Assembly (NCBI GenBank): GCA_947174625.1
Contig: CAMWJT010000080.1
Coordinates: 1 to 6,197 of the forward strand
DNA from: an uncultured Ruminococcus sp.
Lineage (GTDB): Bacteria > Bacillota > Clostridia > Oscillospirales > Ruminococcaceae
Direction of reading: 5' to 3'
DNA: 6,197 nt
A program made the position numbers and the translations under genes. The notes below the pieces were generated by a model that worked only from the letters and a program-made list of their open reading frames with translations, had not been told where the DNA came from and searched no databases. Below are positions 1-5,060 of the stretch, piece after piece. The first letter of the stretch is position 1. Each line of letters begins with the position of its first letter.

Positions 1-50
1 CTGTTAATCTCTGCACATACCGTGTCATCATTCCTTGCCGTCCGGTTCAT
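1..50 (-). CDS. possible 5' end of an unidentified gene cut by the window edge
   Basis: An ATG at 50-48 on the minus strand opens a frame that stays open to the edge for 16 codons, reading MNRTARNDDTVCAEIN. A GTGGAG word lies about 11 bases upstream as a weak ribosome binding site. The ATG lies in the loop of a stable hairpin and overlaps the stop of a 21-codon upstream frame, which would allow translational coupling. Sixteen residues are too few to assign a family. The frame also reads open upstream of this ATG as far back as about 114, so another start such as the TTG near 84 is possible. It may not be coding at all. Confidence 0.2.
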   Translation of the reverse strand, partial: MNRTARNDDTVCAEIN

Positions 51-143
51 GACCGAACATACTCCACGAAAATTACCTGACAAACCGCCAGCAACCTTTC
101 GCTTCTGCGCATATCATCTTCCAGTATTTAATAATTCTGGACT
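1..143 (-). promoter_or_regulatory. structured 5' leader of a transcript leaving the left edge
   Basis: This is the region transcribed from the strong minus-strand promoter at 150-178, with the start expected near 143-144. Read on the minus strand it can form a small stem at its 5' end (TCCAG pairing with CTGGA around 122-141). Further along it forms an 8-bp stem with a 5-nt loop at 39-59 (UGUUCGGU / CAUGA / ACCGGACG, two G-U pairs). It also holds a 21-codon reading frame (112 down to 47) preceded by a GGAAG-type site. The stop of that frame overlaps the ATG of a second frame (50 down to 48) in an ATGA arrangement. The leader may be a regulatory 5' UTR, a leader-peptide arrangement or the start of a non-coding RNA. 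I do not recognise it as a known riboswitch, and the window ends before the downstream gene can be identified. Confidence 0.4.
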
Positions 144-149
144 TCCCCT

Positions 150-178
150 ATTATAGCATAGTTTACAGGATCTGTCAA
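150..178 (-). promoter_or_regulatory. consensus housekeeping promoter reading leftwards
   Basis: On the minus strand there is a perfect -35 TTGACA (173-178), a 17-bp spacer and a perfect -10 TATAAT (150-155). A TG one base upstream of the -10 gives an extended -10. Transcription should start near 143-144 and run out of the window at position 1. It lies downstream of the membrane-protein gene that ends at 219, so it drives a separate transcription unit. I see no convincing terminator between that gene and this promoter, so some read-through is possible. Confidence 0.88.
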
Positions 179-218
179 CCGAAAATTTGAAAATTTTTTG
201 TAAATAAAATTAACAGAT

Positions 219-983
219 TTAATTAATATTATATTCCTGCAAATATTCCCGGATCCGGATCTGTAAAAATAAAATCAGCATTGTCAGAAAATCCCGGAAT
301 TGATAATTTGTCAGCAAAATCAACAGTAATTTTCCGTGCTGATGTTCCAGAATCTTCCCGGATAATCTGATAACTTTCCAGACGGAAACGACAGATTTTA
401 CGCAACGTCCGGGATCTTCCAGAAACATCAGGGGTGTTGCCAGCAGATTCACCCGGAAACGGATCGCAAAATATGCCGTCCAGAAACACAGACACAGACA
501 CTGGATCACCAGGAACAGCCAGAATCCGGCATCGTCCTGCATCGTGCTTTGCTGGAATGCGCCGACTGTCAAAACGCATGCGATTATCACAGGGAACAGC
601 GAGAAAAATTCCAGAATCCGGATCATCCCGAAAAAGCGCAGACTATTCCAGAAAAATGTACAATCCCGGAACGGCTGAACAATTTTCCCGGTAAATCCGA
701 GCATGGAACTGAACCAACTGCAAACACCACAGAGAACCGGGGTCATGATACAGAAGCGCAGTATCTCCCATAAAATCAGAAATCCGATCCAGAACGGTTC
801 ACGGCTGAAAAAGAATCTCTCCGGCAGGAGCAAGCCTTTCATCCAGAGAATCCCGGACAATACATCCGGGATCAGCTCCATGCCGAGCCAGACAGCCGGC
901 AACAGCAGGGCAATGCCCCACGCCTTGCCCGGTCGTCTCTGGATGGTTTCCCTTGTGAACTGCCGTAACTCCCGCATTTTCAT
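219..983 (-). CDS. multi-pass membrane protein of unknown function
   Basis: A 254-residue, strongly hydrophobic protein rich in Phe, Leu, Ile, Trp and Cys. It has a short basic N-terminus (about residues 1-20), then likely membrane segments near 21-40, 63-88, 119-142 and 153-175, and less certain hydrophobic stretches near 216-225 and 232-243. Basic loops around 100-118 and 193-218 suggest cytoplasmic faces. The overall pattern loosely recalls the DUF975-type integral membrane proteins of Firmicutes, but I see no diagnostic motif and do not claim the family. The ATG at 983 is supported by a GGGAG site about 9 bases upstream. The gene begins 29 bases after the histidine phosphatase stop on the same strand, so the two are probably co-transcribed. 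It ends in TAA with only A/T-rich sequence after it and no clear terminator. There are no signs of truncation. The gene itself is well supported; the role is unknown. Confidence 0.85.
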   Translation of the reverse strand: MKMRELRQFTRETIQRRPGKAWGIALLLPAVWLGMELIPDVLSGILWMKGLLLPERFFFSREPFWIGFLILWEILRFCIMTPVLCGVCSWFSSMLGFTGKIVQPFRDCTFFWNSLRFFGMIRILEFFSLFPVIIACVLTVGAFQQSTMQDDAGFWLFLVIQCLCLCFWTAYFAIRFRVNLLATPLMFLEDPGRCVKSVVSVWKVIRLSGKILEHQHGKLLLILLTNYQFRDFLTMLILFLQIRIREYLQEYNIN

Positions 984-1012
984 GATGATCCACTCCCTGG
1001 AATAAAATTAAA

Positions 1013-1651
1013 TTAAAAATCTTTAGAATAAGGCGTCATCCCCAGAATCTCGAAAGCCTGCGCCCTCTGCCACATCTGCGCCGTCAGGACGATTTCAAAT
1101 CCCTCTCCCGGTTCGCAGTTCAGTTCTTTCGGAGAAATTTTCGGCAGTCCGTAACAGGCAAGCATATTACTAATTACGCCCGCATGCGTAATGACTGCGC
1201 AGTGATGCAGATCAAATTCCATCATGTCCATCAGAATCCGGTATAATGCCCGGTAACTCCGGATGCACAATTCTTCCACGCTCTCGCCTTCCGGCGGTTT
1301 CAGATCCGGCGAACCGCCTTTGAGCCATGTCCGGTAGTCTTCCCGGTAAGTATCGCTTGCAAGTAGCTCCAATGCGGATTTTCCTTCGAATTTTCCGAAA
1401 TTCAGTTCTCTCAGATCTTCTGCTAAGTATAACGGCACATCCGGAAATAAAATTTCCGCCGTTTCCGTACATCTTAATAAGGGACTGCTATAGACTCTCT
1501 GCACTCTCGGATATTCGTACAGATCCATTTTGCCACTTAATTCCACAGCACCCTTGTCCGACAAGGAAAAATCCGTACTGCCGATATAGATTCCCTCGTC
1601 ATTCGCTTTTGTCCGTCCATGCCGGTACAGACTCAGATGATAACCTTTCAT
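1013..1651 (-). CDS. histidine phosphatase family protein (phosphoglycerate mutase-like)
   Basis: A 212-residue cytoplasmic protein of the histidine phosphatase superfamily, branch 1, which includes cofactor-dependent phosphoglycerate mutase, CobC-type alpha-ribazole phosphatase and broad-specificity phosphatases. The signature LYRHGRTKAN gives Arg10 and the phospho-accepting His11. Arg60 sits in SSPLLR, the probable acid Glu82 in RELNFGKFEG, and the second catalytic His156 in ITHAG, so the active site looks complete. The length is normal for small family members. The substrate cannot be read from sequence. FGxFEG and the short length fit the CobC/PhoE-like phosphatases better than a glycolytic mutase, but no cobalamin genes are nearby. 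The ATG at 1651 has an excellent AGGAGGT site 7 bases upstream. It is the first gene of a probable unit with the membrane protein that follows 29 bases later, and it is transcribed divergently from the XRE regulator. Confidence 0.93.
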   Translation of the reverse strand: MKGYHLSLYRHGRTKANDEGIYIGSTDFSLSDKGAVELSGKMDLYEYPRVQRVYSSPLLRCTETAEILFPDVPLYLAEDLRELNFGKFEGKSALELLASDTYREDYRTWLKGGSPDLKPPEGESVEELCIRSYRALYRILMDMMEFDLHHCAVITHAGVISNMLACYGLPKISPKELNCEPGEGFEIVLTAQMWQRAQAFEILGMTPYSKDF

Positions 1652-1673
1652 TCAAAAACCTCCTGTTTTAAAA

Positions 1674-1693
1674 AAATTAATTTAAATTAATTT
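1674..1693. repeat. 20-bp perfect A/T palindrome in the phosphatase leader
   Basis: The core AATTAATTTAAATTAATT (1675-1692) equals its own reverse complement, and one more base pair on each side makes 20 bp. It lies just upstream of the AGGAGGT site of the histidine phosphatase gene, so it belongs to that gene's 5' UTR or promoter region. Related TTAATTTAA-rich spacers occur near 211-232, 1003-1020, 2570-2592 and 2666-2687. This suggests a general intergenic composition habit of this genome, not a specific operator. No good -10/-35 pair for the phosphatase was found in this area. Confidence 0.6.
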
Positions 1694-1707
1694 AATTTTT
1701 ATGAAAC

Positions 1708-1798
1708 TTTCACAAACCAGAACTGTTTCTTTTGTGAGGCTCTGCTTTTTGCACAAGATTTCACAAAAAAAACACGAATTTTTCCACGATTCCACAAC
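1708..1798. promoter_or_regulatory. cluster of TTnCACAA-like words, candidate operator
   Basis: Between the divergent phosphatase and regulator genes the word TTTCACAAA occurs at 1708-1716 and 1759-1767. An inverted copy (TTTTGTGAG) lies at 1730-1738. Related words are TTTGCACAAG at 1748-1757, TTTTCCACGA near 1780-1789 and ATTCCACAAC at 1789-1798. The first direct and the inverted copy form a CACAAA / TTTGTG inverted repeat with a 14-bp spacer (1711-1736), a size suited to a dimeric DNA-binding protein. The last copy abuts the -35 of the regulator promoter. Binding by the adjacent XRE-type regulator would make it self-regulating. That is inference from position and repetition only. Confidence 0.4.
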
Positions 1799-1827
1799 TT
1801 TACAATTTGTATAATCTGTACTATAAT
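1799..1827 (+). promoter_or_regulatory. promoter of the XRE-type regulator gene
   Basis: TTTACA (1799-1804), a 17-bp spacer and TATAAT (1822-1827) on the plus strand match the housekeeping consensus at 11 of 12 positions. Transcription should begin near 1834, giving a leader of about 40 bases with an AAAGGAG site (1857-1863) 11 bases before the ATG. A second TATAAT at 1810-1815 lacks a matching -35. The TTnCACAA cluster runs directly into the -35, which fits repression by promoter occlusion. Confidence 0.82.
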
Positions 1828-1874
1828 AGAAATAGCAAGATTATTTTTATTACCCGAAAGGAGTCCATCAAATC

Positions 1875-2567
1875 ATGAATTCAGATTTTCCACGTATTAT
1901 TGCGTTACAGCGCAAAGAAAGACAGATCAGCCAGAAACAGGCTGCCGCAGAATTGGGCATCTCCCAGGCGCTGTTGTCCCATTATGAAAAAGGCATCCGG
2001 GAATGCGGACTTGATTTCTTAGTCAAAATCGCCGATTATTATAACGTCTCCTGCGATTATCTTCTTGGACGGACACCCGAACCGGAGGGCAGAATTATAT
2101 CCGTCGAGGACATCCCCGAAGATGATGGCAACAACAGCATGCCCAGTCCGGAAGTTGTGGCATTCAACCGCAAAATCGTCAACAATTCCGTCAGTCTGCT
2201 CTATTCCCTTGCGCAGAAAGCAAACAGTATTACATTAATTAAAGAAATTTCTTCTTACTTAATGCTGAATGTCTATAAATTATTCCGGATTATCTACAAC
2301 GCCAACCCCCACAACGACCAGAAATTATTTTCCGTCCACAAAGTTGTCGCTAATGACGACGCAAGTGCCATTATCAGCATGAGTGAGGCAAACGTGAAAG
2401 CCGCATCCTGTGGCATTCCCATCGGCGATAACGACTACGTACGTGATACCGAAGTGTTATATTTAACCACTTCTATTCTGTCCCAGACTTACCCGGAATA
2501 TTCTTCCTCACTCCTAAATCTGATTAAAATCAGTGAAGACAGCATCCACAAAAAGAGAAATGCTTAA
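1875..2567 (+). CDS. XRE/Cro-cI type transcriptional regulator with unknown C-terminal domain
   Basis: A 230-residue protein. Residues about 7-65 form a classic HTH_3/XRE domain: helix 2 lies around SQKQAAAELG (19-28), the recognition helix around ISQALLSHYEKG (29-40), and the closing NVSCDYLLGRTP (57-68) is the usual end of such domains. An acidic linker (about 71-92) leads to a C-terminal part of about 135 residues with predicted helices. That part has no LexA-type protease motif and no HExxH metallopeptidase motif, so it is neither a cI-like cleavable repressor nor an ImmA fusion. It may serve dimerisation or ligand sensing. The ATG at 1875 is supported by AAAGGAG upstream. The gene stands alone, divergent from the phosphatase unit, and ends in front of a strong terminator. 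Autoregulation through the upstream CACAA cluster is plausible. The regulator class is sure; the target is unknown. Confidence 0.93.
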   Translation: MNSDFPRIIALQRKERQISQKQAAAELGISQALLSHYEKGIRECGLDFLVKIADYYNVSCDYLLGRTPEPEGRIISVEDIPEDDGNNSMPSPEVVAFNRKIVNNSVSLLYSLAQKANSITLIKEISSYLMLNVYKLFRIIYNANPHNDQKLFSVHKVVANDDASAIISMSEANVKAASCGIPIGDNDYVRDTEVLYLTTSILSQTYPEYSSSLLNLIKISEDSIHKKRNA

Positions 2568-2609
2568 TCATTAAAATTATTAATTTATTTTATTCTAGCA
2601 TATTTTCAG

Positions 2610-2657
2610 AAAAAAAGCAAGCAGTCCGGCGGAACTTCTGCCGGACTGAACTTTTTT
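2610..2657. terminator. bidirectional intrinsic terminator between convergent genes
   Basis: A 12-bp stem (2622-2633 with 2637-2648; core AGTCCGGC / GCCGGACT, one G-T pair) closes on a 3-nt loop. On the plus strand it is followed by six T (2652-2657). On the minus strand a run of seven T (complement of 2610-2616) follows after five bases. It therefore serves both the plus-strand regulator ending at 2567 and the minus-strand lipoprotein gene ending at 2717. Confidence 0.9.
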
Positions 2658-2716
2658 GATGTTTAAATTTTTTAAAAATTAATTCGTGATATCCTGCTTA
2701 TGGAACAGATATTTTT

Positions 2717-3232
2717 TTATCGGATTGTAAATTCACAAGATAAATTATATGTGTCATAATCCCAATCTCTCTCATTCTCAAAGAAAGCAAATTGTTGAAT
2801 CAAACGATAGTGTCCAGCGGGTAGTTCTCCATAAAAACTTTTGACATCTGTTTCTAAGATTAATTGTTCATTGGGTTTAATCATACAATCTGTTTCTTTA
2901 TCCTTTGTGGGGTCATCAAGCTGCTTGAGCGAATACCAAATGCCAGATTGTTCAGCTTCTATTTCAAAATAATTTGGTGAATATCGATACTCGTTATTAG
3001 ACGTATTTTCGATTAAAAAAGAAAGCTGCTTCAAATCTAAGCCGTTTTCTGTACGCAATGAAATTTTTAAATCTGTCAAATTGTCGAGTTCTTCTTCATT
3101 TCCATAAGGAGAAACCTCATATTCTTCGGAATAATCTTTTACTGACTGATTATCGCTATCCTCTGTTTGATCGCACCCCACAATACATATTGATAGTAAT
3201 AACGCAATAAAGAGATATATTAATTTCTTCAT
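2717..3232 (-). CDS. small lipoprotein with bacterial Ig-like domain
   Basis: A 171-residue exported lipoprotein. The N-terminus has two lysines, a hydrophobic stretch (residues 4-16) and the lipobox IVGC with Cys20 as lipidation site, followed by an acidic, Ser/Asp-rich linker (about 21-52). Residues about 53-171 look like a beta-sandwich of the Big_14 immunoglobulin-like type seen in many Firmicutes lipoproteins, with the pattern LKISLRTENG, a central FLIENTSNNEYRY and the closing LPAGHYRLIQQF. The mature protein should sit on the outer face of the membrane, possibly binding a ligand or partner; no enzyme motif is visible. The ATG at 3232 has GAAAGGA upstream at normal spacing, and its own promoter lies at 3270-3298. 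Sampled stretches of the gene are near 36 % GC against about 48-50 % in the neighbouring genes, and codons favour A/T endings, which suggests recent acquisition. The domain call is from memory of the family pattern. Confidence 0.85.
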   Translation of the reverse strand: MKKLIYLFIALLLSICIVGCDQTEDSDNQSVKDYSEEYEVSPYGNEEELDNLTDLKISLRTENGLDLKQLSFLIENTSNNEYRYSPNYFEIEAEQSGIWYSLKQLDDPTKDKETDCMIKPNEQLILETDVKSFYGELPAGHYRLIQQFAFFENERDWDYDTYNLSCEFTIR

Positions 3233-3269
3233 TTCTCAACTCTTCCTTTCAATTTCATTCTTATCGAAC

Positions 3270-3298
3270 ATTTTAGCATAAATATTTACTTTTGTCAA
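3270..3298 (-). promoter_or_regulatory. promoter of the lipoprotein gene
   Basis: On the minus strand there is a perfect -35 TTGACA (3293-3298), a 17-bp spacer and the -10 TAAAAT (3270-3275) preceded by TG (extended -10). Transcription should start near 3263, about 30 bases before the ATG at 3232. The gene can therefore be expressed independently of the zinc-ribbon gene upstream. The stem-loop at 3306-3353 ends only 7 bases from the -35. Confidence 0.85.
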
Positions 3299-3305
3299 GT
3301 GCATT

Positions 3306-3387
3306 TGTTAACCGCAATCCCATCGTCTAAAGCCGGTAAGATTGCGGTTGACATTATTTTAATATCATCCCCCGACTGTAGAGTCGG
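3306..3387. repeat. pair of adjacent stem-loops, possible IS200/IS605-like end or small RNA
   Basis: Two inverted repeats lie side by side between the zinc-ribbon gene and the lipoprotein promoter. The first pairs 3306-3319 with 3340-3353 (14 bp, core AACCGCAATC / GATTGCGGTT, one G-T pair) around a 20-nt loop. Eighteen bases later the second pairs CCGACT (3372-3377) with AGTCGG (3382-3387) around the loop GTAG. Neither is followed by a T-run on the minus strand, so neither is a good terminator for the upstream gene. On the plus strand the first is followed by TTATTTT. A pair of imperfect palindromes with a GC-rich stem and short loop recalls the subterminal hairpins of IS200/IS605 elements or their small non-autonomous derivatives. 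No transposase or TnpB remnant is visible. The structures are certain; the identity is inference. Confidence 0.5.
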
Positions 3388-3408
3388 AAAATGTTTTGCT
3401 AATCTTAG

Positions 3409-4917
3409 TTAAAATTTTTTCGGAAATATTCCCTGATTCAACTGTTCCAGTGCCTTGGCAATTTCTGCGGATTCCAGAGAATCATAGACTTTCTTGACTT
3501 CTTCGCCCTCTAATGCCCGTCGAGCCGCATCACTCGTCTGCGGATCTTCAATCATGGCATGCAAATCTAAGTCCTTGTCAGCGGCTTCCATGGAACGGAT
3601 GGACTTCTTGCCGCCGTATCGCATTTCTTTTAATTTTCTCTGGACGTCCTCATCTGTACCATCCACACGCACGCCGAGCATCTCCACGCTCCTGCCCTTG
3701 CTGTCTCCAAAAAATGCGTCTGCATCCACAATCACCGGCTTTTTTCTGGGTTCTCTTGCTTCTTTTGATTTCTTACCGCCGAACAGACGATTGCCGTTTT
3801 CGGATTTTTCCGGTTTTTTTCCTGGATTTTTTTCCGGATTTTTCTCAGAATTCTCAGCAATCGGCGTCGCTGTCACAATCTGCGCCCTCGGCGGTTTCTT
3901 CCCCGTCTGATAAAGACTTCTCTGCGATACACTCGTGATTTCCTCTGAAGAAACTACAATCCGAATTGTCCCGGTCTCTGATTCTTCCGGATTTTCCTGA
4001 TAATACCCTGCCTGCCGTTCAAACACCTGCCGGAGAAGCGTCTTTTCGTCCGGAATCTCCTGAACGAATGCCGTTTCTGCTTCTTCTTTCAGTAATTCTT
4101 CTGCACTGAGCGGCATTTCATACAATTTCTGTGTGGGATCTGAATTTTGATTCTGATTTTGATTCTGTCTTGTCCTGGAAAAATAAGACCCTGTGGAATT
4201 CTGCGCATCCGGCTGCTCCTGGTTCGCCGCATACATGGCGTATGCAATCGCTGTCGCACGCATTGCCGGTCTGTCCGGGACGGGATGTTCTGGTTCTAGA
4301 GGCATCTCATCCGGAGACGGCAGAACCGGGACAGGCGGTACTTCCTGCCGTGCAGATGCCTGAAAAGGAGAGTCCGGAGCTGCCGGAGCCGTCCGGTTTG
4401 CCGGATGCGGAATCTGTTGCGCCGGCGGACACTGTACCGGATTCTGTTGTACAGGATTCTGCACCGGGATTGGCGGTGTATTCGCCCGTACCATTGTGTA
4501 AATAGGATTGCCATGTGCATCCTGTCCGACAATTTTCGGGATCATCTGCACATAGAACGGATTTCCGGCAGCATCATACATAATCTGGACATAGACCGGA
4601 TTTCCGGTAGCATCGTACATCATCCGAACGGAATTCTGATTTAAATTCTGATTGCTATTCTGATAACTGGCTTGCGGCGGCACATAGTATTGATTCTGCT
4701 GTGTCTGCGGATAACCGGGAACGCTCTGCGCAGGAGGGACAGGCGACGGCTGTGCCGGATAGCCTCCCCTCTGCATCGCCGCATAAGCATCTGCACGGGA
4801 ATAGCCCTGTGAAGTTTTGGTAAAAAAGCCCTGTGACCGGGAACGGAACGGATAATGACACCTGGCACAAAAAGGCACATGATCCGGCTGTTGCAACTGA
4901 CAATTCGGACAAATCAT
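3409..4917 (-). CDS. zinc-ribbon protein with long low-complexity middle and charged C-terminal domain
   Basis: A 502-residue protein I cannot assign to a characterised family. It opens with a four-cysteine zinc ribbon, CPNC (Cys3, Cys6) and CARC (Cys17, Cys20). A region of about 230 residues rich in Pro, Gln, Asn, Ala and Tyr follows (about 50-262). Within it a 13-residue unit with core YDAxGNPxYVQ is repeated in tandem at 100-112 and 113-125, with a diverged third copy at 131-143, and a QNQNQNQN run lies at 251-258. A Lys/Glu/Pro-rich segment (355-394) leads to a charged, ordered-looking C-terminal part (about 396-502) with predicted helices. There is no signal peptide or membrane segment, so it should be cytoplasmic. 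The ATG at 4917 is fixed by AGAGGTGGTG upstream and by the cysteines starting at residue 3. It has its own promoter. It follows the carboxypeptidase gene after a gap of about 140 bases, and the two may still be linked. Such tails suggest a scaffold or partner-binding role, which is inference. Confidence 0.82.
   Translation of the reverse strand: MICPNCQLQQPDHVPFCARCHYPFRSRSQGFFTKTSQGYSRADAYAAMQRGGYPAQPSPVPPAQSVPGYPQTQQNQYYVPPQASYQNSNQNLNQNSVRMMYDATGNPVYVQIMYDAAGNPFYVQMIPKIVGQDAHGNPIYTMVRANTPPIPVQNPVQQNPVQCPPAQQIPHPANRTAPAAPDSPFQASARQEVPPVPVLPSPDEMPLEPEHPVPDRPAMRATAIAYAMYAANQEQPDAQNSTGSYFSRTRQNQNQNQNSDPTQKLYEMPLSAEELLKEEAETAFVQEIPDEKTLLRQVFERQAGYYQENPEESETGTIRIVVSSEEITSVSQRSLYQTGKKPPRAQIVTATPIAENSEKNPEKNPGKKPEKSENGNRLFGGKKSKEAREPRKKPVIVDADAFFGDSKGRSVEMLGVRVDGTDEDVQRKLKEMRYGGKKSIRSMEAADKDLDLHAMIEDPQTSDAARRALEGEEVKKVYDSLESAEIAKALEQLNQGIFPKKF
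4489..4620 (-). repeat. 39-bp tandem repeats inside the zinc-ribbon gene
   Basis: Two adjacent 39-bp units (4582-4620 and 4543-4581) differ at 5 of 39 bases and encode MYDATGNPVYVQI and MYDAAGNPFYVQM. A third, diverged unit (4489-4527) encodes the GQDAHGNPIYTM segment after a 15-base interruption. The close DNA match of the first two indicates recent tandem duplication or slippage within the coding region; all units keep the frame. Confidence 0.85.
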
Positions 4918-4965
4918 ACAGGCTCACCACCTCTCTTATTTAAAAATACAAAATCTTTCTATTTT

Positions 4966-4994
4966 ATTATAGCATACACAAAAGAAAATAACAA
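4966..4994 (-). promoter_or_regulatory. promoter of the zinc-ribbon gene
   Basis: On the minus strand there is the -35 TTGTTA (4989-4994), a 17-bp spacer and a perfect -10 TATAAT (4966-4971) with TG one base upstream, an extended -10. The expected start is near 4959, giving a leader of about 42 bases with an AGAGGTGGTG ribosome binding site. The promoter lies in the 143-base gap after the carboxypeptidase gene, so the zinc-ribbon gene need not depend on read-through. Confidence 0.78.
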
Positions 4995-5043
4995 GCCGTT
5001 CCGGTTACATTTCTATTTTTCTGACAAATTTTTATGACTTTTC

Positions 5044-5058
5044 TGTGAATATTTCACA
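5044..5058. repeat. short inverted repeat after the carboxypeptidase stop
   Basis: TGTGAA and TTCACA flank the triplet TAT in a perfect 6-3-6 inverted repeat that ends two bases before the carboxypeptidase stop codon. It overlaps a TTTCACAAA word (5052-5060) identical to those in the regulator's intergenic region at 1708 and 1759. It lies about 90 bases upstream of the expected start of the zinc-ribbon transcript. It could be a protein-binding site or a weak, A/T-rich hairpin. It has no proper T-run and is not counted as a terminator. Confidence 0.4.
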
Positions 5059-5060
5059 AA

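Noticed and set aside
181..200. AAAATTT repeats after the membrane-protein gene as a terminator
   Set aside because: The possible hairpin is pure A/T and too weak to act as an intrinsic terminator.
229..1005. Open frames on both strands overlapping the membrane-protein gene
   Set aside because: They lack ribosome binding sites and family features; the 254-residue frame alone has a good start site, operon spacing and membrane segments.
1740..1800. TTTTTGCACA and TTTTTCCACG words as DnaA boxes of a replication origin
   Set aside because: They differ from TTATCCACA at two or more positions, and no dnaA, dnaN or repA gene is nearby; an operator cluster is the simpler reading.
1810..1815. First TATAAT upstream of the regulator as its -10
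   Set aside because: The sequence 17 bases upstream is not -35-like, while the second TATAAT at 1822-1827 has TTTACA at exactly 17 bp.
3306..3387. Stem-loops as the terminator of the zinc-ribbon gene
   Set aside because: On the minus strand neither stem is followed by a T-run, so an intrinsic terminator is not supported, though they might stabilise a 3' end.
3494..3938. Plus-strand open frames of 138 and 141 codons
   Set aside because: They lie fully opposite the zinc-ribbon gene, have no ribosome binding site, and their Ser/Phe/Pro-rich composition is what the reverse complement of a Lys/Glu/Pro-rich coding sequence gives.
4141..4167. Short regular repeats as a CRISPR array
   Set aside because: They are in-frame codons for a Gln-Asn run without spacers.
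4131..4880. Several 78-124 codon frames within the zinc-ribbon gene
   Set aside because: Shadows of low-complexity coding sequence without start signals; the codons of the main frame encode a zinc ribbon and regular repeats.
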